The position numbers and the translations under genes were made by a program. A stretch of 64,000 bases of DNA from Casuarina equisetifolia (lineage: Eukaryota; Streptophyta; Magnoliopsida; Fagales; Casuarinaceae): NCBI GenBank assembly GCA_028551475.1, contig CM052354.1, positions 23,707,258-23,771,257 on the forward strand. The letters run 5' to 3'. This document shows, one piece after another, positions 51,901 to 62,559 of the stretch. The notes beneath the pieces were generated by a model. It ran no database searches. It saw only the letters and a program-made list of their open reading frames with translations, and was not told where the DNA came from. Numbering within the stretch: the stretch's first letter is position 1; every line of letters starts with the position of its first letter.

Positions 51901-54900
51901 CCTTTTTCTAAATTCAAATGTACATCTTTTCGTACTTCAGGGCAAGAAATCACTATAAATAATCTGCTTTCATTTGATTTAGTCTTCCATTAAGAGGGCA
52001 TGAGTGGGAATGAGTAGAAGGACTGGGAGAAGGAGCGGAGAGATAATGCATTATTTGTTTTTGTTAATGTATTGAATATTACAAAAAGAAACTGTAAGTG
52101 AAAATCTTGTCATCACACCTATTCTCCATTCCCATAGTTTGTTAACAAAGATAACCACGCCGTTATCTTTGTTAACAGCATGGTTTTTAATTTAAAAGTT
52201 CAATAAACAGAGAAGAATAAACCTTAATAACTCAAACAACAGAAAATTAAAAGAAACAATACAAAGTTTTTGAAAGAAAAAAAAATTATAGTGATGAATA
52301 TTTGTATTCCTATTAAGGATATAAAATATAGAAGCAATATGCATACCACACAAGAGTCCAATTGAAAGGAAAAAAAATTATAATCATGAATATTTTTGTT
52401 TCTATAAAGGATGTAATACAGAAGCAATATGCATACTACAAAAGATTCCAATTGATTCTACATACCGTGATATTGAATACATAGTTAGGGAATTCAGAAT
52501 TTTGAACCCATGATGTATAGATGCTATGTTCAAGAATGAAGTGGTGCCATCCTCAAACAGTCCCTCAACCCCTTCTCTTCTCTTAATATAGTCAATGTCA
52601 GCAATTGAAGCAGCAACTGTGCCTGCACGGCTGCTATGGGTAAATAGTCTGGCAAAAGTAACGACTAATAATTGAGAACTATACATCTAAACACATACCT
52701 CCGCTAAAGTAGGCTTTCTTTAACAACTTTGCAGCATCTGCAGAACAAAATAACCATAACAAATTCGGAAAAAGAACCCTTTTTTCCTCAAAGATTAGCA
52801 GGTCTAATAAAAGTAAACCTCCTAAACCTTGCTAGACAGTTGATTCTTAATGTCAAGAATGCAGTACAAGAATGTTTCACTCTAATGCAAGTTTCAGTAT
52901 GCTGACTCAATAAGATAAATGTGCTCTATGAATTTCCCTGGAATTTGTTCCCACTTGGACCAAACATATTCCTATCTCAAATATTAGCCTGCCATTTCTA
53001 AGAATATGTAAAGGATAAAGTAGTCAACACTAAGTTGCAAATGGTACTTCATGATTTTAAACTGTTCCACAAGTAGGTGGAGATTACAAGAGGTGCCACA
53101 CTAATGAATTTTGAAGAACGTCCCTTCGTTTCTTATGGGCACAACTGAAGAAAACGAACTTTAGCCTTTGGAGGCTGTAACATTAGTGCTGGGAAGGAGC
53201 TTCTGATTCTGGGATGACTCTGTAGATGGACGCACTGTAGGGAAAACCAGAGAGGCCTTTAACCCAACACTCACTCTTTTTCTAATCCACTTACTTGGAA
53301 CTCTTTGATTTAGGCAAGAACCTTTTTCTTTTTCCCCACTCTCTCCTACTTTGTATTACCTTTTACTTTTTGTATTTCTCTTGTATACCCCCAAACGTAA
53401 AAGGTTCCACCACTTCTTTTCTTCACAGATCTATTGATTTATTGGTCAGAAAAATCCTATTGCTATCTTCAACAAGAAGCACAGAACCCAAAATAAAAAA
53501 CCTCCCCCATGACCATGGCAACGTATTCAGGGATAATAAATCTCAGAAAACGACTGTCACAGAGAGAAGAATCTTCACTAAGGACCTAAAAGACCTCTTT
53601 TTTATGACCTTTGACAAGCAGGATACCTTCCATATGAAATAGATTAAAGAAAAGCTGAACCAGGGTGGGTACTTGTGATAGTGTATAGTAGCACATTCAG
53701 CAAGAATCAGAGCCAAACAAGCGACAAAAAAGCTCCACATATGTACAATGACCAAAAAGATATTAAGTAAAAATCTGCCGGTGCAAAAATCACATATAAT
53801 AAATTTATGCAATTCACAGGACAATCAGATACTAAATGTGAAAACCAAAACCACTATCAAATGATACTTACAAAAAATATCAATCTTTCAGCATCAAATG
53901 CTTACCGTTTTGAGCAATGAGAGCTCCAAGTCCAGTTGGATAGCCAAATAGCTTTACACAAACAATATGAAGACAAAAGTTAATGCTCGAGTGTATTAGT
54001 TTCTGACACATCAAATATGTATTTATGGGCACTCACTTTGTAGAAGGAGACAACAACAAAATCTGCAGGATGCTTCGATAAATCTAGGGGTTGGGTTGCA
54101 GATCCTTTTGCTGCATCAATGAGCACCATCCACCGCCCACTGTGATGACACAAGGAAATTAACATTGTATTCCTTGACTCACATCCATTGAAACCACTAA
54201 TTTAACAAATCAGAAAATCTACAAAGAGCCATTCTTTTTGTCAACCAAATGCACCAAAAAAAGAATAAAAATATGCTCCAGTCCCATATGGCATTTCAAA
54301 CTGAAGTTCAAGCACTAGTTGGCACGCACACCTGACTACAGTTTCTGCAAAATGGATAAACTAGAAATTTTGGCTACAAAAGCTACACTGAGTTTCCTCA
54401 GATGGTACATAATCTCAGCAAGCAAAATCACCTCATTTTCTTTAATCTAGCACATATTAATCATATCTTACATACTTTCCAGTCTTATTTTCATTTGGGG
54501 AACCAAATTATGAACATTCTGCAGTACTTGTACAGCACAGTAGAGATAAGAGTAGTAAAATTTAACAAAAGAAAAGAGGGTGAAAGGGGGGGGGGGGGGC
54601 GCCTGGCCCCATGGCACCTGTGAAAGTGGTGGTGGGGAGGTCTGTGTGCGATATCCAACACGATCATATCTAGATTCCCTAAATAATCATAATCATAATC
54701 ATGACTAGGAAGGTTAAACCAACCAATAACAGCAGAACAATAAGAAAGCTTCTTAAGTTTTATTAAACCTTATTAATTTAGTCATTTTAATTAACATTTT
54801 AACTCACCTCATTCATATATGAGCTCAAGCTCCAAACTTCATTTACTGACATCAGGAGTAAACATAGTTCTGTTAGGTTCCAAACATCAAACGTTCATAT

Positions 54901-57900
54901 TTATACCATGTTAACTAATCAATTTTCCTAGAAACTTAAACTTGTGAAAAATGAATTTAATTGCTTAATTGATATTTTAACAAAGCTTAGATCTCTTTTG
55001 ATATACAAATTACAATATTTTAACAGATTATTCCTAATCCTCTTCTAACAGAGCGATTTCGAATACAAAAGAAACTACAAAAGCAAGTAGCACACTGTCT
55101 AAACAAAAGCTAACTTGGGCACATCATCTAGGCATATCACACCATCATTCTAATAGCATTCATTCTCCACATCAGCTAGCACACTTGCAAATCATTTACT
55201 CAGCCAGCACTAACTCCATCCATCAAAAGCTAACCCATATAGTTTATATAGCTCAAACACATCTTATTAAGGACATCAAAACAAAATAGATACTTTGCAA
55301 CCATTACAACCTGTTATTTTATTCCAATCAAACTAGTATCTAACATGGAACATCAAAATGGTATGAATTATGTACTTGCAAATTGGAGAGCCTTCAAAAA
55401 TTCTTTCTGAATCTTCCTTAATAATCTTCACCAAGTCGAGGTTGAATCTCAAACCTGAGAAATTGCACTCTGAGGGAAAGGCAAATAAATTGTATGCGTC
55501 ACCTGCATCATGTAAAATGCATTATGAAGCTAAAGTGAGATAATAGTCTCAGATGAATATCCCCATGAACTTCAAGCATGTACCATTTGTCCAAATATAC
55601 TACTAATCTGTTTATCCCTCTAACTAGAATATGACATCCCAAAGGTCATGTGTTAACAAAGCTAATGGCATGACCTGCAATAGAGGGTAAGGTTTAGGGG
55701 ATGAGATTTATGTTAAAAAAATGGATCAGCCATGTCATGAAGACAGCTGCACAGAAGGAATTTAGGATAAAAAAACAGAAGGAAGAAGAAAAATATTTTA
55801 CTATCACTAAGGCTTCTGTGGTTCACAACTAAAAGACAAAAGCTAACAAACAAACAAGCCTCAGAATGAAAACAAAATAACCATACAAAAACTAAAAGCA
55901 CAGAATTCAGCTTTGTGAAAGAAGAATAGTTGCTTATTATCAAATTTATCAAAAGAGGGCAGATATTTGCAATCAAAGAGGAGAAGATAAAGTTCAAGGA
56001 CAAGCATGTTCTATGATGGAATAGTTGCATAAGAGTTCCATGTAGATCGCAAATGAAGTGGAGAACAATATTGTCCATTTCAGTTAGTATAGATATTAAG
56101 CCAAGAGAAGATAGAAAATGGATTTAAGTTTCCAAAATGTAGATTATAAGAAGGGAGGAGAGAGCAAGTGAGCTTTCTCAAAGAACTGTCACAAGACATA
56201 GACCAAAGAACTTCCAGGAAAGGACGGAGAAGAACATGAGAGAGTGAGAGAGTGAGAGAGAGAGAGAGAGCTTGAGAATCTGAATACACAAAGTAGCTTA
56301 GATTCTTCACCTACTGGAACAAATGAAGTCATTCCAGTAGCCACTTATCTAGGAGTCAGCTAAGTTCCAAACTCATCGTTATGGTTTGCATGTCTAGAAA
56401 GACCTGAGAGGCACTGAATATCTTTATTAAGACCACAAATCACTATAACCATGTAAAGAAGCCTACGCCAATGGCTCATAAACCATTACTTGCAAGAACA
56501 ATGTTGGCACTCTGACGTGTCCCTTGGTAACCTAAAATTTACCTGTTGGCTCCTTGTCTAGGAAATTAGGTTCACTTCTCCTTAGTATTTGGTGTTGGGA
56601 TATCCTGAAAGGCAACCTCGTGCTTCCTGACTCTACCTGGTTCACAACCTCTTCAACATCTATCGCAAAGGCTGCAGCTCCTTCATCAAGAGCATATCTA
56701 AATTTTGATAAGAATTGCATGATATCATCCAGGAAATATGTGACATTTTGCAAATCTCACCTATTGAAGGGAAGCAACCAAGGATTTATCGTGAAGTAAA
56801 GATGGTAAAATGGCCACCGAGGAACAGAAGGGCCAGATTTGCTCCATTTCCAGGGTCAAACACATATCTTAACTTTCAATAGTTCAACAGCATATAGAAG
56901 TGACTCATATGGACTATCATGTAAAACTGAATGGGTAATCCAGCTCTGAAAATGATGTTCATGGGTCATAATGAGACATTTGACATGCCCAAACACTTTT
57001 TGTACTCTACTTGCATATCTACATGACGCCACACCACCTGAACATCTGAAGCATAACATAACGGCTGTCCATAAAGCAAGTTGTTAAATTGTAAGAGCAC
57101 ACCAACTTTGACTTGGTGAGACCAGCCCACTTGAAATATATGTACACATATATATATATATATATAGATTGCATACTGATATGTATAGACGTGTTGCATA
57201 CGTACAATAGAAAGATAAATATATATGCACACTAATACATAAATATATGCAGTATGGTTTATCAATTCCACAATCAAACCCTCAGCTCCTTCATTTGAAT
57301 GCAGGAAAAAGCTATGTCAAGAAATGAAAAAGAAGAAGAAGATAACACCACTGGCTAGGCAAGGGAAATATAGAGGAGATATTTATGGGGAATAGTGACT
57401 GACATAGTGATAATACAAAACAACCGAAAAGGCAACTTATTGAATATATAGCTTTAAACCAAAAGAGTATTTCAAGTAATCAGGCCATAGCTCTTGGTCC
57501 ACGACTAAACCACAAGTTGCTATTATTTTTGAACTTAGCAACAGAAACACAAAAATTATACAGCCAGCTTTCATGATCTTCTATATCTAAGTAATCATCA
57601 CTTACAACGGTTAAAGAACTTGACCCTCACATTTTTACCAGCTAGGCAATCACGTCAAGGAGTACCTTCAACCACTTAGTACATGATCCATAAGGCTGCA
57701 AAGAATTTAATTCAGGTCAAGCATTAACTGGTTGGTGTACAGGTCCATGATGAAAAGTTTTCAAACTTGAGCTTGAGCATTAATGTTTGAGATGACCTTC
57801 AAAAGTTATGACAACTTATTTTCATGCAAAACTGTTAACACCTACCTTAAATGGCCCAAATGCTCCCTTCAAAACTAAATTGATGAATAGCAAGTTTATA

Positions 57901-60900
57901 TCTTGGAAGCTCAAATAACATGAAATTACGTTGAAGTTTTTGAGGAGCATTTACCAAAGCACTATGTTCAAGTTACAAAACAGTTAAAAGGTTGAGCTTT
58001 TAACAATCCTTCTCAAGCTTTGCCCTGATCAAGCTTGAGCTTGTATATATTTATCAGATGGACAACAATACATGAATCCTTGCTGAGCTTTGCTCCTCTG
58101 CAGCCTAACAAAAAGCAAATGACTCGAAAAGAAGTAACTTAGAAGCATTATCCAACAACTCAAACTTTACATTTTTCTCCATCTTGACAAAGTAACATAA
58201 AACCTGGGTTCCTGCAACCATAGTCTACAATTACTTAAGAATAAGGGTTTTGTAACTGTCTTCAAATGTTCCTTACAGCAAGTAGCAACTCTCATACATA
58301 TGTAAAGATAACATAATCAAATGAAATAACTAAATTAGTAGTGGCCCAAAGCAGCAGGAGTCCCCAAAACAGGCTTGTCAAACAGATACCGTTGTATGTT
58401 TTCAGTCACAGAAGGCCCCCCATCAATAAGATGGCCAACCATTAACAAGGAAGATATGAGGAGATTAGGGAAGATCTAACAATGAATTAATTAGTTGAAG
58501 TTGAAGAAATAATACATAGAAAATGCTCAAAAGCACAAACAATGGTATCTATCCAACTATATGATGACCAATGCAAACTATTACTGTAGGATACTCTCTG
58601 ATCCCAAGTACACTGTTGTGATTCTCCATCGTGTACATAAAACAGCTCTGTTGGCTCCATGGAAAGGCCTCCCCAACTAGCTTTAATGCTGCAGTTGCCC
58701 CAGAAGTGAATATGCACTTGTAGTCCTTTGGGGAAGCATTAAGAAAATCAAGGACCTGAATTAACAGCAGGCCAAGAATCATGGAAAATTTAGAAGTTGG
58801 AACAACGGATCACTTGATTGCACATGAAAATTAAGATAAAATATGTGCACTAGTGCTAACTCGAAAGATAGAAAGCAATGTGTACAAACATTTTATCCAC
58901 TAACAACTTCTGATAACTCTGAAAGTGAATTGTATACTCAAACTATCCACAATTTATAAGGGTAACTTTGATACTGAACTTTTTGAAATATTTTCTGAAT
59001 TTACGATAAAGCTAGTGCTTGATGTTTGTAAAACCTCATGAACAGATGTCAAGAGACTGCTAAAGATTTTATAGTACCTGTTGGCGAGCTTCCCTTACTA
59101 TGTCACAAGTGGCAGAGCTGGAGTCACTTTGGCTATCTAGGTTTAGATTAAGGAATCCAGCTTAATAAATGATTAGTAATGCCCAAAAATGTAAATATGC
59201 TTTTTCATCAAAAACGAGGATGATGCATAATTAATAAAATAGCAAATTCCATATTCTTAAAATGAAGGTCAGTAGGCATAAAAAGTAATAAAGAAGTAAC
59301 AATGAAAAATCATTATCTATTGTTTACTGAGTAATAACTACTTTACCAAGTTGGTAGGCCTATGGCTCAATTGACAACCTATGCTACTGGGACCAATAAG
59401 TACTAGGCTTGACACTCAACTCCTCCATACCCCTATTTATCTAACCAAAAAAGAAAAAAAAGAAAAAAAAATTACTTTACCAAAGATTGGTTTAAAATAA
59501 TGGAAGCCAATTAAAACCATATGATAACTTCTACAGGGCCATAACTTTATTTTGTCAATTTTCTTGCCTTCTTTAACTTATTTTAGTAAATATGGGGCTA
59601 CTATTGTGTAACTGGCCGAATTTGTGAATCCAACGCTATACAATCACTTGGCTCAACACAAACTATTTAACATGTGGCAATCCCATCACTCTTAACAGCA
59701 TGCATATCTTGTTTTTATTTTTGTTCTTTTTCTTTTCCTTTGTATCATGGCCTTCTGTTAGTTCTTTTTTGCCCTCTACTTCAACATCTGGCCTTCCTCA
59801 AGCCTTTTCGGCACATTTAACTTAAGTGAAAGTAACCATTATTCTATATAGATGCATTAATGGCCCATTTTTGGATTGTGAAAAGTTCTTCAACAACTAA
59901 TCCTTAACTTGTTCACCAGGGTACCTTATCTTACTAGTCACAAATGCATCTGTTTCTTATTCTAAATCTTTTACTGCCCCTCATCCATACTCAAATGCTC
60001 CCTTTAGCACTGTTCAATTTCTAGATAGTTATTCAGAATTGCCCAAGATTATGAGTAACACCTTTGATCATTACTACTGGAAACTACTGGAAAGAGAAGG
60101 ACTTTTATGCATGTTTTATCTTAGTCTAACTTATTGGTCTAGGTTGTCTCCAATCTGCCATTTCTTGCAACTACTCTCATTTTATGAGCAACATACTCTT
60201 CCATTCCTTAAATCCAGAAGATCCAAAATAACAAAATGTCATTTCAGGTCTCTTTAATCAACAATTTCAGATATTTCACAATATTACTTGACCCAACATA
60301 CTTTACATTTTAAATCAAAATATTTCTCTTTGGTTTCTATTACTTCTAGAATTTTTGGCCTAAAAATATCTCAGCATTTTGTTATTCAATTTGGATTGTT
60401 CATTTTTTTCATATCAATTTCACTCCTCAAAACACATGTAATCACATTTAACCACCAATAAGTAACTAAAAATATTCTTCAACCATTGCCAAACCCATAA
60501 AATGAAATTATGAGAATACTCTACCAAAATATGGTACTTCCACCAAAAAATGAGGTCAGGGAGGTCTCATGCTTTCAGTAACTACTAAAAAGATAATGAC
60601 AAACGAGATTGGAAGGAAAACAAGAATGTAAAGCCAAGGTACAAGAGCACTATTTTTCCAAACTTATTAAAAGGACTCCATGTACCCTGAAGTCAATAGA
60701 TCATATAAAAACTGAAACCAAATACTCACCCAAAAACCTTCTCCCTAAACCATGCAAGTATAGCTCCTTCTAAATGAAACGGATCCAATTACTACAATAA
60801 TAATCTAACAGTGGCAATCAACTTGAACTTATAACTACCCAAAACGTGAATGGACATTTTCTTGATAAGGCTCTACTTAAACCAAGAACATATTGGCTTA

Positions 60901-62085
60901 TGTCTGTTGACAATAATTTAATAGAAACAATCATGTAGCGTTATAACCACTTTCACATGTAACCATAAGCTACAAAATCAAGATATGACCCCAAAAACAT
61001 CAGGAAACTTTTCTAGTTGAATGATTCATCAAAACCCCTAAACTACTTATCTAGAGAGTCCTCTGTCCCCAAATACGGTTAAGACCAGAAAATTAAATAT
61101 ATTGTATGTACTAGGTATCATACTGTTAACGAACTCAAAAATGCATTAACGGAAACTCACTTCAGCACCTTGTGCTAGGATTAAGAACCCAGGGAAGACT
61201 ACGACTTCTGATTTTGAGTTTAAAGAATGATATTCAAATTATTGACACCTAGATTGAAATCACGTTAAATTATGAATTGAAGGCATTACAAGAAAAGAGT
61301 CTTTGCGAACCCCAAAAATCTAATTGGAAGAAGGGTTATGCTTCATTGTCAATCACTTCTTCCTCTCCATTGTTCTTTTTTTGGGTGATGTAACCGTTAG
61401 AACCAGCTGAAGTGCCACTTCTCTTCCATTTCAAACAGAGAACTCAATTCCATTAGGCCTTCATCCCAAAATGGTAAAAGACCAATTTGCAAATGCTTAC
61501 TCCACAGTACTAAAGGCTTAGAAGGGAACCATTAAAGCAACTTACCAACAGTCCAAGATTTTGTAGTTTTAAATAATTTCTCACAAACAAAATAAATTTT
61601 ACAGGTTCGACACAAGGAGACTCCAAACTTGTTCTCAAAGTGAATCTTAAAGTTGACTAAGCACTACCAAAGGCTTTACTTCATTAGAAACAAAGTCACC
61701 GATGCAATTCTACAGCAACTCGAAATTCCACAGTGTAACAGGATACGAGGATTTGCATAAACATTTGTGGCGAGATCTTTAAAGACTGCTTCCATCTGCA
61801 ATTCAGAGTACAAAGTTGCCCCAGCATGGTCCAGGTACACGAGGCCTACCATTTCAAAGAAATTTCAACGCAAAAAGACAGCCAAGATACTGAGCTAAAA
61901 TTTATCATTTTGGTGAGAACCACAGAGAGCAACTTTGAATTTTTTCCAAACGACAAGAAAAGGGAATTCTGACCATCTAATCTTTTGAACTCAGAAGCTC
62001 GGATTTCATCGATGGTCCTGGGACCGTTCGGATACCCATAGTCGGCACCAAATTCCTTGAGAAAGTCTTCCTCGTCCGCGTCCAT
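38111..62085 (-). CDS. ABA3: Molybdenum cofactor sulfurase (ABA3/LOS5 type)
   Basis: Twenty-two exons join in phase to 823 aa (Arabidopsis 819): 61974-62085, 61747-61845, 59078-59136, 58595-58755, 56543-56697, 55376-55502, 54037-54139, 53906-53951, 52699-52737, 52466-52622, 51204-51306, 49530-49646, 47669-47746, 47484-47585, 47072-47171, 45405-45515, 43830-43894, 42100-42251, 40522-40748, 39824-39960, 38305-38415, 38111-38221. Residues 1-500 are a NifS-like class-V aminotransferase fold: [43 protein letters not shown] Lys272 in SFYK, and the sulfur-accepting Cys431 in [10 protein letters not shown]. From about 530 come MOSC-N ([16 protein letters not shown]) and MOSC ([23 protein letters not shown]). 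The enzyme moves sulfur from cysteine to the Mo cofactor of aldehyde oxidase and xanthine dehydrogenase, the last step towards ABA. All introns are GT-AG. It looks intact. Confidence 0.96.
41217..41297. repeat. Short tandem duplication in an ABA3 intron
   Basis: ATCTTAGTGATGTTTGATTT and the following TCTAATCCTTTGTAATAT recur with few changes 43 bases further on. Confidence 0.8.
43991..44182. repeat. 96-bp tandem duplication in an ABA3 intron
   Basis: 43991-44086 and 44087-44182 are two head-to-tail copies that differ at only about two to four positions, so the event is recent. It lies about 100 bases upstream (in gene direction) of the 65-base exon 43830-43894. The plus-strand open frame over it simply repeats the same peptide and is not a gene. 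Confidence 0.95.
48917..48957. repeat. GA microsatellite in an ABA3 intron
   Basis: About 20 GA units in the intron between exons 49530-49646 and 47669-47746. Confidence 0.95.
52270..52451. repeat. 92-bp tandem duplication in an ABA3 intron
   Basis: 52270-52361 and 52362-52451 are related head-to-tail copies, both containing GAAGCAATATGCATAC. They start 15 bases downstream (in gene direction) of exon 52466-52622, close to its donor. Confidence 0.9.
54585..54599 (+). repeat. Poly-G run in an ABA3 intron
   Basis: About 13-15 G in a row followed by CGCCTGG, within the intron between exons 55376-55502 and 54037-54139. Confidence 0.85.
56236..56270. repeat. GA-rich microsatellite in an ABA3 intron
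   Basis: GA units interrupted by GTGA steps, in the intron between exons 56543-56697 and 55376-55502. Confidence 0.9.
57148..57167. repeat. TA microsatellite in an ABA3 intron
   Basis: About 10 TA units in the intron between exons 58595-58755 and 56543-56697. Confidence 0.9.
59339..59483 (+). mobile_element. SINE with 11-bp target-site duplication
   Basis: TACTTTACCAA occurs at 59339-59349 and again at 59473-59483, bracketing a 123-base insert. The insert has a tRNA-like head with box A TGGCTCAATTG and a box-B-like GGCTTGACACTC about 45 bases later. It ends in an A-rich tail with single G. It resembles the SINE at 11,592-11,725 (shared GGCTCAATTG/TAGCTCAATTG and CAACTCCT), so both may be one family. 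It lies in the 2.6-kb ABA3 intron, opposite to gene direction. Confidence 0.85.
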
Positions 62086-62214
62086 GAGCTTCGGATTTTC
62101 TTCGCGAGTGAAGAAGCGCTACGAAACGTAAAAAACACGAGCAAGCAAGGTTGCGTAGCGCAGGATTTGAATTTAAAGGTTTTGAATCTGCATTCCAACA
62201 AGCAGTCATTTTCT

Positions 62215-62302
62215 GAATAGTGTTTGAACCGACTTTAAATACTATTTCCCTGGGATGTGAATAGTGTTCGAACCGACTTTTAATAATATTTCCCTGGGAT
62301 GT
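62215..62302. repeat. 44-bp tandem duplication upstream of ABA3
   Basis: Two head-to-tail copies, 62215-62258 and 62259-62302, both starting GAATAGTGTT and ending TTTCCCTGGGATGT. They lie 130-217 bases upstream of the ABA3 start codon, in promoter or leader position. Whether they carry regulatory sites is unknown. Confidence 0.9.
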
Positions 62303-62413
62303 GGTCACTAACAAAATACAACCTCTCCTCAGGCAGGTGCATGACAGTATTTTTTTTACAGCGATCTGGAAAACTTTTCGTAACACCCCATCACGATCCG
62401 TGACAACACGAAC

Positions 62414-62513
62414 GGTGTTTTGAGTTATTGGTGTTTGAGGTTTATTAAGTTTCAGGTGTTTGAGCTGTACTAAGTTCCAGGTGTTTAAGGTTTAATAAAT
62501 TTAAGTGTTTCAG
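62414..62513. repeat. 25-bp tandem array upstream of ABA3
   Basis: Three full units of GGTGTTTGAGG.TTA.TAAGTTTCA (starts 62430, 62455 and 62480) with partial units at both ends (62414 and 62504). The array lies 330-430 bases upstream of the ABA3 ATG and just before the gypsy remnant. Confidence 0.85.
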
Positions 62514-62559
62514 ATTCAGTGCCCCCTGCGCTGATCAAAACTTAGTCTCTGACATTGTA

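Noticed and set aside
62006-62386. 126-codon minus-strand open frame upstream of ABA3
   Set aside because: It overlaps exon 1 of ABA3 in another frame and runs through the 44-bp tandem repeats; no motif.
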